From contig CM041083.1 of NCBI GenBank assembly GCA_023079485.1, positions 144,722,052 through 144,786,051 on the forward strand: a stretch of 64,000 bases of DNA. The letters run 5' to 3'. The DNA is from Archilochus colubris. Lineage: Eukaryota > Chordata > Aves > Apodiformes > Trochilidae. The translations under genes were made by a program, and so were the position numbers. Positions within the stretch are counted from its first letter, which is position 1, and the number at the start of each line of letters is the position of its first letter. Positions 10,846 through 24,390 of the stretch are shown piece by piece. The notes beneath the pieces were generated by a model that ran no database searches, had not been told where the DNA came from, and worked only from the letters and a program-made list of their open reading frames with translations.

Positions 10846-13800
10846 TTCCCTGCTGCTCCTACTGCAGTGTCTCTTGAATAATTCTAGTTGTTGATCCCCA
10901 CTAAATTTGTAAATTTCCTAGTGCCACAGGAAGTTAATAATTCTATTCAAGCTGCTTTAAGAGTTAGGGTACAGTGGGAGCAAAACACATTTTCTACTGG
11001 TATATAAATAACATTTAACCCATTTCTGTATTTCAGGATATCCTTATGTCCTCTACAAAATATGGAAAAAAATACAAACCCATGTCCAAATACATCCAGC
11101 TTCACAACTCAAGATCCCAGCTTTGTGATTCTCAGATGTTTGCCTTTTCTTTGAATGGATTAAATTTGACATTTTTATTGTAGTTTTCTACCACAACCAT
11201 AATGGTTTGAGACATACTCATTTTCTTTCAAAGAGAAAACATCACCTTGTTTGTGGGATTCAGGGAGCCCTACTGAACAGCCCACAGCTCACTCTCTGAG
11301 CCAGAGAGTAAGCCCAGTGTCAAGTGTATAACACCACAGGTTTCAGAGGAATTCTACAAAGATTTCAAAAGTAAAAGCCAGCCTGGAGTCAGATGCAGTG
11401 TCCTTCATTTACCACACACCTTTCAGACAGAATGTTGGGGGTAGATAACATGAAGTTACAGTCCATTAGCTCAGCTCTGTACAATCTTCTAGAACTGAAG
11501 ACACCAAAAAGAAGTAGAAAAAACTAACTAACTGAAGTGGTAGGAACTACACATTCCATTTCTGCATGGAACCAGTTTACATGCATTAAAATGAAACAAT
11601 TTTCCTGAAAAAAAGAAGGGAGAGAATGAAATTAACAATGCAATTAAAAACAAAACTTCAAGTGTTTACATCTCTTCTTTTCAAAACCCTGGCTCCCAGC
11701 CTCATATTTAAATTTTCTTTGTTCCATACACAGTGACTCCAGATGTTTAACTGGCATTTAAGTAGGAGCAGTAAGTGTTTTCCTTCTACCTGTGGGGAGC
11801 CAATATGGCTCAGATTCCATCACTTAAATACAGAACTAGTCCATTAGTTGAAATTGTAGTGATGCCAAAACTCATCTCCTTCAGGCACAGCAAGGGTGTG
11901 TTTAGTAAAAGTCTATATAACAACCTTACCTTAAGGCTTGGGGCAGGTGATTTTTCCATCTCTCATCTCAGTCTGTGTTTTCATTCTGCTTTTTCTTTGT
12001 AGATTTTGTCCTACTTGATGTTCTCTGAATCTTGATTGGTGGTGCAAGCACTTCTGGATGTCTGCTCTGAATTTATTTTTCAGGTAGTATCTATATGTGT
12101 TTGTAATGTTGGGGTTAGGCTGAAACTGCCAGTCTGCAGGAGCAAAGGAAAGATGTACCCCTCAGTACCATTTCTAATAATAACAGCTATTTACAAGCCC
12201 AGGGACCTCAGCAGGTATCACTTTTATTCCCAGTGACACGCAGTTATCTCAGATCAGAATTTTTGTATCAATCATGCTGCACAGCAGTTTTAAGCAAAGA
12301 AAATGAAACGTATATTTATTCATGGCTAAAACTACAGGGCAATTCCAGGGATGCAGAGTGGAATTCACCTGGATGAAGGCCAAAGCATGAAGGCCAACTT
12401 TTTGCCCTGGGAAAGAGGTGATGTGCACATTTCTGTGATCATAGGTCATCAGGACTTCAGCTTTGTGCCTAGCCACAGGGGCCTAAAAATGTGGCATAGT
12501 CCAAATTTGACACTGGAGAAAGCTTTAGGAAAAAATGATCCAGCTCCTCCTAAAATAAATAGAAAGATTTCAGTTGGAGCTAGAGCACAGTGAATCACCA
12601 GTTGTTTCTTAAACACCCTGTTTTATCCTTAGGGCTCAAGTAGCTTTCTTTTTAGTTATGACATCTGATGGAATTTCAGCCTAAGCAGCATGGGCTATGA
12701 TCTTATATCCTATAATTCACCCTGCTTCAGAAAACCTCTATTTATCAAATGATGAATAACAGAATTGCTTAGCAGCCTCTAACTCTCGTAAAAGAAAACA
12801 CAGCACTGTGTGCAGTGCTTCAGATGTTTTCCTTTATTTTCCCATGGGGATTTATTCTTTAAAAAAAAAAAAAAGACCTCAGTGAGAAATACAGTAGTTA
12901 ATTCAGACAGTTTCAAGTTGCCTAGAGCTATTGACTGATATATGCAAAACCTTGCCATTATGTTTTCAAAGCAGCGACAAATAGAATTAGGAGTGAGATT
13001 CCTTTGATGATACTTTGAAAATTTTTTAAAATTACCTTCCATTATTGTCTGGGCTTGATCCTTCTCCCTCAGAAACAAGTGGGAGTTCTGCCACAGACTT
13101 CAGGGGAAGGAGGATTGGTTTGTTTTCAGCACAGATTTTAAAACAAAGGCTCTTGAAATTGGCAGGAACAAAACACTCTGCCATGAATCAAGACAGCAGG
13201 TTGCCAGATGGCAGCTTTTCATAGTTATGCAAACAAATTTGGTTTATTCAGTATAAATATTTGAAGGAAATAGAAAGAAGAGGATAATTCTCACTTACCA
13301 AAGGGTCAGATTTGAATATTTTTAATTTAAAAATGATTCCAAGAGAAAAAGAATCTCTACCAACACTGTTAACTATTTCTCTAGAAAGCACCTGAGCCTG
13401 GCTTTCCATGAGAGTTTAAACTTATATATATATACATAATTTTGGATGACTGAAATAAAATAAGAGTACTGGGGAAGCGAGTGATTCACTTCGTGTTATC
13501 TGGGGAAGGGAGCTTGGGAACAGTGGGTAACATTCCAATTGGGGAGAACGTATTCTCTGTATAACCCAAAGAGAAAAGAAGACACCCTGAGAGGACATTT
13601 TGAGCTTTCAAGTCAGATACCTGAAGCTAGAAACTATGAGTAGACCCATAATTTGCAAGTGAAAACTTCAACATACGTCTAACCATCCAGAGTCACTCAG
13701 CAGGTAACAGCCAAGTGAGGAGGCAAGTAGAGCATTCCAGAAGAGCACTGCTATTGGGGTCATTGGTGTACATTTTTGGTTGGTTTTTTAAAATCAAGTA

Positions 13801-15829
13801 TTGCACAGAAAAAAACAAAAAGTGGATACAAAAAAGAGGAGGATTTTCTTTTTTTCTTGAAAATTAACTTTGGATCTACTTAGAAGAATGACCTAAGAGC
13901 AATAAAAATTTTATATTGCTTTACCAAGAAGCCTTGCTTGTTTGTTTTTTTTTTTATTGAGTGAAAAGTCTAAACAAGAAGAAGTATGTGTATAGGTCAG
14001 GGTAAGAGACCTCTAAGTACTTTACTCCACTGTCACAATCCTTTTCTCAACTACATCTACCATTAAAAAAAAAAAAAAATTAAAAAAGCACATCTGCCCT
14101 GAATTCCCTATGAATACAATTTCCTTCCTCCTGTGGTGAGGAGTGTGCTTTTGGGATGGCAGACAGCTTCATCTTTTTACAAATAATGAAATCCACATTC
14201 CAGTCAAATGTGATCAGCCTTGCCAGTGCAGAAGAATATTTTTATTGTTCACGTTTGCCTTCAGAGTGCCACTGCACGTTACTAAGCTTGTTGGCTTTTT
14301 GCCACCTCTATTTTAAGATGTTCAGAAATCTGGGAACTGAAGCACTATCTGCCTTTTCTTTTTAAGGGGAAGAACATAATATAAGTAAGCAAATGTTTAT
14401 AATATCTTAGATTAGAAAATGTATGTATTCTTAGCTGGACACGCTTATTTTAGTAATACAGAACTGACCATACATTTGATTTAACCTCTTGTCCCATATA
14501 TCCCACTGTCATGCACTGTACTGACCTCATGGGAAAGAAAATCGAATCAACCATAAATTGCCCGAATAGATTTTTCTGAAGCCATGGAGCAGTAAATCCT
14601 AAATTTACATTAAGTGCCCAGGACAAGTTGGACTTGCCACACCTTCTACTCAAAAGGTCACACAGAACTTTTCATACTCACTTAAGGAAAAATAAAAGTG
14701 GGCAACAAACTTGTGTTAATGATCTGTGTATGGTTCCTAGAGCATGGAGAAAGGGAGAAGAGAATAAGACAGAAGCAGAAAATATCAGAGGATCATGGCA
14801 AGAAAGTGGTAAGGAATACTTTCTGGTTTTGATGGAACAGATTCATTTCAGATGGATCCTCCTCTCAGCTTATTTCGGGGACTAGCGTATGGCATATGCT
14901 GCAGATGGATAGGCACTGATACATGTACAGCTGTAATGTTCTGGCACTCCTGGTCCTGGCCCATGCTGCCAGCTGGCCAGCAGAAAGCAGGTTTGTAGGT
15001 TGATTTGATTTTCTACAGCTGTTGTACAAAGCATAAGGTCAAGGGAGGTGAGGAACATGAGGAGATGTTGCAGAGAGGATGGGGGTTGTAGCTGACTGAT
15101 TCTTGCTTAAAGCAGAGAGACAGAGTTCAACCCTGACAACAACAGCATCCCCAGGAACAACTTTCCCCATGCACAAGCCCTTCATTTAAATGATGTGCTA
15201 ATGTAAGATTTATGTCTTGATAGGACTGGAAACTCTGGACTCACTACACATGCTGAATACTGCACAAAATAAGTGAATGGCATGCAAGATGGGTTATTCT
15301 TGTCCAATGCCCAGTAAAGCTGCAAAGTAGGTGAGATGACTCTTTTCTGAGCTAAGGTCAATTTTAGTTGGCAGTTATATGAGGGAAAATTAACACAGCT
15401 GTGTGTCCACAACAGTTTCTTAAAGGGAAGGTATATAAAAACCCTGTGTTGTTGGAACCAAAGTCAAATGTGAGGCTCTTCACACTTCCAAAAGGCTCAT
15501 ATTTTTGTGTGGTTTAAATAATAATTCACTGTTATTTTCCCAGAAAACTTCTGGCAAACTTGAAGGTCACTTGTGTTATAGGGGCCAAAAGGCACTATAT
15601 TCATTTTAGTAGGAAGACTTACTAAAAATAATAGAAAATAAAAGTAGATTTTTATTATTAGATTAATTATGTGAAACCATTTGAACAAAAAAGTGCACAT
15701 GAAATAACCTAACTACTATATTCAAGATAGTGAGAAAAAGACTGGAATGTGAGGAATTTCAGATTAATAGTGTTCACTAACTGGATAAAATAATTTCAGA
15801 AGCATATCAGTATTGAAAAGTTTCTCCTG

Positions 15830-16210
15830 TGAAGAAAGGACGAGAAAATTAGGGTTGTTCAACCTGGAGAAGGGAAGGCTCTGTGAAGGCCTTATTATGG
15901 CTTTTCAACATATAAAGAGGGCTTAAGTAAGATGGAGAAAGACTTTTTTACCAAGACCTGTAGTGACAGGACAAGGGGCAACATTACTCAACTGAAAGAG
16001 AGTAGATTTATATTGAATATAAAGAAGATTGTTATGAAGATGGTGAGACACTAGCACAGGTTGCCTGGTGAAATTGTGCCTGCCCCCTCCCTCTTCATAG
16101 GCCAGGTTCAAACTTGGTCTAGAGAGAAGTGTCCCTGCTCACGGCAGGGGGGTTGGAACCAGATGATCTTTAAGGTCCCTTCAAAACCAAACCATTCTGA
16201 GTCTATGAGG
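15830..16210 (+). mobile_element. CR1 LINE, 5'-truncated, strongly diverged
   Basis: CR1 landmarks in order: GGTTGTTCAACCTGGAGAAGGG near 15852 (C-terminal part of ORF2), then GACAGGACAAGGGGCAAC near 15965, then a 3' end around 16147-16200 reading GGTTGGAACCAGATGATCTTTAAGGTCCCTT. Every reading frame is broken by stops and indels. It ends near CATTCTGAGTCTATGAG without a clean octamer run. It is an old copy, more worn than the nested copy at 24391. Confidence 0.9.
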
Positions 16211-17335
16211 TAGAAAACATGAGAATAAATCCCTCTTCCTTCAGATCCACAAGATGAGATCCAAGCTATCCATCGTTGTAGAAACAAGACATTGATAATT
16301 AGTAGTACACAAGCATCAACTATTCAGAGGCAGTCAAAAAGATAAATTCAAATACTAAGAATTATTAGAAAAGAAATAGAGAATAAACCAGGAAATATTA
16401 GTGTAGAATATAGTTCTATTATTCACACTGACTCTGTGCCCTAGTGATCTCATCTCAGAAAAAGTATTAACCAAAAAAGTTCAAAGATTGCTAGGATGAT
16501 TTTATGGAAGTGGTATCTTACAAGGCTTGCCTTAATAGGCTCAAATGTCCACCTCAGAAAAGAGGTGGTTTTGAAACATAAGACAAAGGTCTCCAGAGCC
16601 AAGAATGGCACAGTACTCCACAGAACCTGTGCCAGCCAGAAAGTCATTACTCACTTCTCTTCTAGTGCAAGAGGGGGTTGCTGACAAAAGAAAAAAGTAG
16701 TAACTAGATTCCAAGAAGAAAAATGTAATTTTCTATGCAACATGCAGTTAATCTTTGTAAAAACCTGCCAAAGTGCCTGGTCAATGGAAGAAGTATATGT
16801 GGACTCAAGGGGAGACTGACAAACTACTTTAAAGAAAGGTTAATAGAAGGTTATTAAATAGGCAAACCACAGATGTTGAGGGAAATGCTTGATCTGAAAA
16901 TAACACTAGGAAAGCATTAGGAAGAAGTATCATATGCTCTTGATCTTTTTCTCCCTAAGTGTGCATTAAAGGCCAACGTTACTGAACTAGATGAATCTGA
17001 ACTCTGCAGCTGCTCTTCTGTTCCTGTTGCGAACCTCTCATGGTATGAATTGTATAATGACTGCCTGTACAATGCTCCAGCAAAGAAACAAAAATTTGTA
17101 TTTGCAAATATCAAGAAAGGTATTTTTATCTTGACAGAGTATTACAAAAGCTGTGAGAGAAATGCTTTGAGAAGACAAAAAGTCATTTATTTGAACTCAT
17201 AGCATGGAGATTTCTCCTCTGTGATACAAGACAAAAACCTAAAACAAGGATGCAGAGATATGAGCAAGCCAAGTTGGGAGGGATCAATTATTATAGCAGT
17301 AGGCAAAGGGGTTGTCCTGTATACAGATCCACAAA

Positions 17336-17358
17336 GATCAATTGATCAATCAATTGAT
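17336..17358. repeat. Adjacent GATCAATT palindromes
   Basis: GATCAATTGATC at 17336-17347 is a perfect 12-bp palindrome. It is followed directly by a second palindromic ATCAATTGAT at 17349-17358. Together they form a small self-complementary cluster of no known function. Confidence 0.7.
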
Positions 17359-17424
17359 CCAGGATCAAGTTGGGGTTCATGGACATAAATCTTCTTCACA
17401 AGATAAATGGGTTTTTTTCCTGGA

Positions 17425-17485
17425 AAAAAAACAAAAACCAAACCAACCAACCAAACAAAAAAACCCCAACCCCCAACCAATGAAC
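17425..17485 (+). repeat. A/C-rich low-complexity tract
   Basis: AAACC, AACCA and AAAACCCC words with hardly any G or T. It is simple sequence with no coding sense. Confidence 0.8.
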
Positions 17486-18140
17486 ACCTCAATAAAAATG
17501 GTGTAGGCTTTTAATATGAGCAGCGTCTTACTTCCTTTACTGGGTATCTTTTAATCAAGCTTAGGTTTCAGGGTTTTCAGTAAGGTCTGCACGATTTTTA
17601 ATAAGTAGGTAATTTTATCCCTCAAGTATCTTTCTGATACAGTGATACCAATAGGAAGAGCAGCACTCTTTGCCCAAGTTAATACTTGTACTTACAGATT
17701 TGCCCCCTAGTGAAGGATCACTTGTAATGTTTAGCTGTAAATACATTCCTTGATATCATTTTGATCCACATCAACTAATTCAAAAAATGAAGGCAAGCTC
17801 TCAGGATCCAGCATATTCCAGAAGGTTTCCTACAGAAGCTGTGGGGGTACAGCCAGTGTAGTTAGAGGGAAGAGATAATGTGGGCATAAAGGTATAAGCC
17901 TCTATCAGTTTTCCTCTGGGCCAGATATGACTCTCTGGCCTTTTTATTTTAATAATGGAGATGAGTATCAGGAAACCATCCTGCACCAGTGGCTCAGTCC
18001 CCCTGGGTGCTTCAGGAGGTGACACACAGAGGAGGTTCAGAGCAAGCATCAGCATCCGGGACAATACAGAGCACAAAGGATGTGCAGCTGCAGCATGCGC
18101 ATAACTTGGAAAGCTTCATTAGACAACAATGGCACCCTTC

Positions 18141-18187
18141 TTTATTTTCTTTTTTTTTTCTTTTTTTTTTTTTTTTCCTTTTTTTCA
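18141..18187 (+). repeat. Polypyrimidine (T-rich) tract
   Basis: Almost uninterrupted T with a few C over about 47 bases. Read on the minus strand it is an A-rich tail-like run, but nothing next to it looks like a retrocopy. Confidence 0.8.
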
Positions 18188-19280
18188 TGGCTGTGCTTTG
18201 TTTTTGCATAAGGATAACCCCTTGTGATGTACATCTATTCAGGTTTACTTGTGCTGTTTTCTTCTCATTCCTTTACATAAAGAGAAAAAATATTTTGGTC
18301 CTCTGAGAATAACATCAATTAATTCCAGAAACTATTTATTGCTTTATGTACATAATGCACTGGAGCATAGCTCTTCTGGAGTAAAGCAAAAATAAATGAA
18401 TCCTCTGTCCTTGGAAGTGAAGACAAAACTTCTTGATGAACACCAGTAACTGCTGTTAAAACTTGACTGTCTGTCAAATAAAACATTTGAAAAACACTAA
18501 TTTGGTTCAATGTCTTCTAAACTACACCTGGAATCTATTGAGACCTCACGAGAACTTATTTCTCCAAGAACTGTGAAGGGACAGACTTTTCCCTTCTCGA
18601 ATGAATCTGCAATGGCTTGTGCCATCAGAGAAAAACTTTGATGATGTATTAGCATGGCTCTCACCCAGCTGGTTGGCATGCACTGTCACTCTGAAATTCC
18701 ATTAATAGGGTGCCTGAGGACATGAACTCAGTTTGACTTTAAAGCTTCATGTGTTTCAATTAAAAATGCATTTATTTAATTAATGTAGACATTAGAGAGA
18801 ACACTGCTTTTAAAAGGAAGACTAAATTTCATAGATAATTTTGTTCCCTTTTCCTAAGGCAGCTGGGAAATACTAGATTTTTGCAAGTGTAATATATAGG
18901 AAAGGCAGGAACTGAAATCCTGCAAAGTAATAGGTAGGCACTGATTGAGGAAGATGTCAGGCCTATTAGACTGAAAATAGTGGTGTTTGGAAGTTGATAG
19001 TGGTCTTTTTTTTTCTTTTCTATTTTTTGGGGGGGAGTGTTAATTTCAGTAGAAGGTGATAAAAACAGGAGGGGGTTTGGCCACAACAGAAGAATTATTT
19101 ATTGGCATCATTTCAACTGTAGGTTTTCCACAATACAATAAATAAGACAAAATTCTACCGTTGCTTACACTTGAGCAATTTCATTGAAAGAAGAATGTGA
19201 AGACATGAAGGAAAAATACATTTGAGGGAAATTTCATCAGGGATGTTCCTACTATACCTAGTTATCATGGACCCTCTTTT

Positions 19281-19320
19281 CAGACCAATTTAACTTAGTT
19301 AATCCAGACCAATTTAACTT
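19281..19320 (+). repeat. 24-bp tandem duplication (two partial copies)
   Basis: CAGACCAATTTAACTT occurs at 19281 and again at 19305, a 24-bp period, with the second unit incomplete. It looks like a small recent slippage or end-joining duplication. Confidence 0.75.
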
Positions 19321-20755
19321 GTTTTAAAGATCATTTGTGCTCCACAGTAAAGTTAAGAGCCTTATTACAATAAGATTCAGACTCCCAAGTACAATTGGTT
19401 GTTCATAACTCCCAGAGGATCTCAGGTAGAAAATGCCACTTCTGTCTTGCTTTTATAGATGCAGTTTTCTGATGCAGTAATAACAGAGCTCATTTTAAAT
19501 AATTAGCTGTCAGGTGAATTGCAGTCACAAATGGATACATCTTTCCTAAGACACTCTATATGGTATCCATTCTTATCAACCTAATATAAACAAGAGCTTT
19601 AGTTACCCACAGACACACCATATAGATCTTATCTAGCATAGGAATACCAAATTAGCACTGACTGATTCTTAGGTAGCTATCAGCTAGATGGCAGCTGTGA
19701 TTTTTCATATCCAGTACATCTGTTCAATACCATATGCTGAGGGTAGATCTAGGGATTCTGGCACCTTGCTCTGGTTGGACAAGTTCTTTGACATGTTTTC
19801 TCCTTGATGTGGGACCAAACAATTAATATCTTCAATTACATTTTCACTTAGTATTGTCCAGGTTATTTATTTACTTTGAGCAGTTATACAAATGGGGACA
19901 ATCCTGCAATCTGATAAAAAGAGGGGAGCTTTAATACATATCACAGAATAATGATGTGTGAGAGAGTGGACACACAAGTATTGCTTTTTGAGCTGCTGTC
20001 AGAAAGCTTAACCTTGCTTACTCTAAAAGAAAGCTGGTAGTCTATGAAGGAGGTTTTGTGACCTGTTGAAAGAGATTCAAAATCCTAAGAACATGACAAG
20101 CATACAGAATCTTTAAGATACCAAGCAAATGAAGCCATAATATCTCACAGTTATCCTGACTCAGTGCAGTAAAGTTGTTGATCAGTTGATCTGTTAATCA
20201 GTCATTTTAATTTTCTGTCACTTCTGTTCTTATCATACAAATCTATTCAAGCACTAGGGATTCAATTCTTTCTTCCCTCATTTCAGCTGCTTTTTCCCCT
20301 CAACCTTTGCCAGATCCAGAGCTTGTGGATGTGCACAGTAGCTCAGAGAGAGAACTGATCCAGTTAAATTACTCTTCAGGAGATGGGGAGGATCAGGAAG
20401 TTGTTCCCAACAGGTTTCATTATATAGTGGCTCAGAGGTTGGATTTGCCATTTGAGAGGAGATAGGGACAAGCATTTATGGCCAAACATAGAGAAGAGCA
20501 GAACAATCCCTTTTGGTAACACTCTGCTTTTTTTCCATATTAAAAAGTGGAGGTAACCATTGAACCAGAATGGTTTTAAGCAATGCCCACCAGAGTGTCT
20601 CTTTCTGCAGGATAGATGTTAAACTAATTTAAAATTCAAATAAACAAACAAAACTAGTTCTATATTTACTAGTTTTTCATATGTGAGTCTTCACCCTCAC
20701 TAGAAATGTTAAATGGAAATTTCAATTTTAATAGACTGAAAGGCAGTGATTTCTG

Positions 20756-21037
20756 GTGCAAGGCCTTATCCATGCTTCAGAGTGCACCTACAACATAGAT
20801 CTTGTATGTGAGTCTGGCCAGCCTGCCATCTCCTGTGTGGGGACAGGAAAGGTCACAAACACTTCTGGGGGCTTAACCCCAGAGTGTAATGCTGCCAAGG
20901 AGCCCAATATCCCAGCTGTTTCATGTGGCCAAAAATTATACCTGCAGGCACAGGATAGGTCTAGTGCTTCAGGACAGAACCGTCTGAACAGCAGTTGCCT
21001 TTGCACAAGCTGCATTTTGGTTGGGAGACATTCATAA
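20756..21037 (+). other. GC-raised patch with Cys-rich ORF, unrecognised
   Basis: This stretch is richer in G and C than its surroundings. It is open on plus for 93 codons (GTG at 20756 to TAA at 21035-21037) with about 10 cysteines (for example CNAAKEPNIPAVSCGQ), and it is also open on minus. A stem-loop with arms TCTGGGG and CCCCAGA around GCTTAA lies at 20864-20883. I cannot name a family. A decayed repeat or an exapted element is as likely as a gene, and there is no clear splice signal or start codon. Confidence 0.2.
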
Positions 21038-21360
21038 ACTGCAAAGCTAGGCAAAGTATCTGAATATGTTTGATTTTCTTTTTTATTAATTTTATTAATT
21101 TCTTCACCACCTGCAGAATCCACCATCAAAATTCAACAACTCCCCATCAGCTTACTCATTTTTTTTGCATAAGCCACTGTTGCAAGTAGCATAAAACAAC
21201 AAAGCATGAACAGAGTTAAGCCCTGGGAGCATCATGTTTTCTTTCCTTCAATAATACATACCTCAGGAAAACTACATACTAAAGGTTATGGATATTATTG
21301 CACACATTTCTTTCTCTTCCATGTTTTGAAGGGATGAAACAGCACATGGCTTTTATCTGG

Positions 21361-21379
21361 TTTTTTTTTTTTTTTTTAA
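21361..21379 (+). repeat. Poly(T) run
   Basis: About 18 consecutive T. It could be the tail of a minus-strand insertion, but the flanking sequence shows no recognisable element. Confidence 0.8.
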
Positions 21380-22208
21380 TTATAGCTCTTATTATTTATA
21401 AAGACTTCAGCTTGAAAAGCTGTTAAAAGTAATAAACCACATCTTTCTTCGAATACAATTCCATTATTTAATCATGCCTTGAGGCAGCAAAGACACTGGA
21501 AAATAATTGTCTTTTCGTCACTCAAGCATGAAATGCCCAACATTGTTTGAAACCTAATTCTAACAATCCTTTAATATTCTAGTCCAGAAATCCCTTGACC
21601 ATGGGCAAGTACAATCTCATTTCTCAGCCCTTTAAAGCAGTTTGATGAAGTATCCCAGAAGGCACAAGTTGTGTTTTCTTCTCTAAAGTTTGTTTTCTTT
21701 TGTTTTGTTTTGAAGTCTGCAAGGTTTAACTTTTTACATCTGTCTATCAAATCACAATTTCGTTAATCTCCCTAAGAGATAATCTCCCTAAAATATTAAT
21801 TCAAATAATTTCAATCTGAAATGTTCCTATTAAATTTGGGAAAATCACAGATGAAGAAAACAAAACATGGGGAACAATGAATTCACTTTATTTAAACAAG
21901 CATGGGAAGACTGCTACTGCAATGGCATTGTTTTGGCACAATTTGCCTTTCTCAGACTAATGCTAGTTTTTCTATTAAGTATTTGCAGAATCTTTTAGTA
22001 TACTTTTCCACAACATGAAAAAAAAATTAGTTATATACCACAAAATCACAAGATTTTGGCATGTAGAAACAAATTAGCTGCTTAATCATAACATAGTATC
22101 TCATAATTAATAGGCCCAGTAACTGAAGATAAACACTAAGATGATGGTTTTACAGAACATGACTCATTCTGACTCCATAAGCACCAGAGAATAGAATATA
22201 CACTAGGT

Positions 22209-24390
22209 ATCATAGAACCATAGAGTAACAGAATGGTTTGGGTTATAAGGGACCTTTAAAATCATCTAGTTCCAACCCTGCTGCCATTGGCAGGGACACC
22301 TCCCACTAGACCAGGTAGCTCCAAGACCCATCCAACCTGGCCTTCAACCCTTCTAGGGTGGGGGCAGCCACAGCTTCCCTGAGCAGCCTCTTCCAGTGTC
22401 TCACCACCCTCACTGTGAAAAATTTCTTCTTAATGTCTTTCAGTTTAAGACCATTACCCCTTTTGCTATAGCAATATGCCATGATGCAAAGTCCCTCCAC
22501 AGATTTCATTTAAGCCCCCTTCAGGTACGGAAAGGCTGCTAGAAGGTATCCCAAAAGCCTTTTCCTCTCCAGTCTGGACAACCCCCAACTTTCTTAGTCT
22601 GTCTTCATAGGAGAGGTGAGCCAGCCCTCTGATCATCTTCATGGCCTTCCTCTGGACTTGCATCAGTAGGTCCATGTCCTTCCTGTGCTGGGGACCTCAG
22701 AAGTGGACACAGTTATCCAGGTGGGCTCTCACAAGTGTGAAGTAGAGGGGGAGAATCACCTCCCTTGACCTGCTGGCCAAGTTTCTTTTGGTGCAGCCCA
22801 GGCACACACTGCCAGGTCATGTTGAGCTTTTCATCAACCAATACCCCCAAGTCCTTTTCCTTAGGGCTGTTGTCAATCCCTCTCCTGCCAACCCTTAATT
22901 GTCCTTGGGATTGCCCAGGCCCATGTGCAGGACCTTGCACTTGGTCTTGTTGAACTTCATGTTCAACAGGGTTGACATGGGCCCTGTTTTCAAGACTGTC
23001 AAGGTCCCTCTGGATGTCCTCCCTTCCTTCAGCATGTTGACCACACCACAAGAATTGGTGTCATTGGCAAACTTGCTGAGGGTGCACACAGTTCCACTAA
23101 CCACTTTGCTGACAAAGAATTTAAATAGAATTGGTTCCAGTACCAATCTTGAGGAACTCCACTTATGACTGATCTCCATTTGGGCATCAAACCATTGACA
23201 ACAACTCTTGGGGCGTGACCACTCAGGGAATTCTTTCCCCACTGAGTGGTCCATCCATCAAATCCGTATCTTTCCAATTTAGAGACCAGGATGTTGTGCA
23301 GGACAACGTCGAATGTTTTGCCAAAGTCTACGCAGATGACATCAGTTGCTCTCCCCTTGTCCACCAACATTGTGACCCCACTTTAAAATGTCACCGAATT
23401 TTTTAAGCATGAGTTGCCCTTGGTGAAGCCATGTTGGTTGCCACAAGCCACCTACTCCTTTTCCATATGCTTTATGAGCCATCAGGAGGATCTACTTCAT
23501 GATCTTGCCAGGCAGAGAGGTGAAATTCTCATGTAGTTCCCCAGGTCTTCCTTCTTCCATTTTCAAAACTCAGTGTTTATAGTTCCCCTTTTCCAATCAG
23601 TGGGAACTTCACCAGATTACAATGATTTTTCAAATGGATGGAAAGCAGTTTGCAAATTCATACACCAGTTCCCTGAAGACCCACAGATGAAACTCATCAG
23701 TTGCACTTTCAGGTTCTTTAAATGGTCTTGATCCTGTTCCTCTCCTACAGTGGTCAGATTTCCCTTATCATAGTCTCTGCTTTTGCCTTCTGCAATTTGA
23801 ATGGTGTGGTTAGAGCCCTTGCCAGTGAAGACAGGCAAAAAAGTCATTGAGTATCTCAGCCTTCTCTATATTCAGAATTGCTAGGTCTCATGCTTCCTTT
23901 GAGAGGGAGCTCACATTTTCCTTAGTCTTCCTTTTATTACTGTTGTATCTGTAGAAGCTTTTCTTGTTACCCTTGATGTCCTTTGCCAGATTAAATTCTA
24001 TCTGGGCTTTAGCTTTCCTAACCTGATCCCTGGCTGCTCAGACAACTTTCTTGTATCTCCTCGTAGGCTGCATGTCCTTTCTTCTACCCACTTTTATGTG
24101 TGTCCAGAGTTCCTTATTCACCCATGCAAGTTAATGACATTCTTTTCCACCTTCATTTTTGTTGATGCATTGCTCCTGGGTTTGGAGGATGTGATCCTTG
24201 AATATCGATCAGCTTTCTTGGGCTCCTCTCCCCTCCATGGCTTTATGGTACCCTACCAAGCAGATCCCTGAAGTGTTCAAAGTCTGCTCTCCTGAAATCC
24301 AGGGTAGTGAGCTTTCTGTGCACTCTCTTTAGTGCCCTAAGGATCTTGAATTTCACCACCTCATGGCTGCTGCAGCCAAGGCTGACCTAA
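22209..24390 (-). mobile_element. CR1 LINE (older host copy), RT and 3' part
   Basis: Read on minus, this is the downstream two thirds of a CR1 ORF2 and the 3' end. Landmarks include reverse transcriptase segments near 23370-23030 ([20 protein letters not shown], then GVPQ, then LSKFAND) and the C-terminal region near 22675-22310 (SYEDRLRKLG, FFTVRVVRHWKRLLREA). The 3' end at the left edge reads, on plus, as tcatagaaccatagag with GGACCTTTAAAATCATCTAG. Stops and frameshifts break every frame. The polymerase metal-binding pair, normally two Asp after Phe-Ala, reads Asn-Asp, so this copy could not be active. It continues as 24837-25460 beyond a nested CR1. Confidence 0.95.

Larger units (their letters stand above)
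9723..15829. other. AT-rich non-coding stretch
   Basis: No gene recognised. It contains a MIR-like SINE relic (10748-10845) and a possible 44-nt microexon (10252-10295), both listed separately, plus short poly(A) runs near 12860 and 14065. ORFs are short and unconvincing. Confidence 0.55.
16211..22208. other. Non-coding stretch between CR1 copies
   Basis: No gene recognised. It includes an A/C-rich low-complexity tract (17425-17485), a pair of GATCAATT palindromes (17336-17358), a pyrimidine tract (18141-18187), a 24-bp tandem duplication (19281-19320), a moderately GC-rich patch (20756-21037) and a T18 run near 21361. ORFs here are short and show no domain. Confidence 0.55.

Noticed and set aside
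22713..23370. Several overlapping 110-120-codon ORFs as genes
   Set aside because: They are pieces of one frameshifted CR1 reverse transcriptase.
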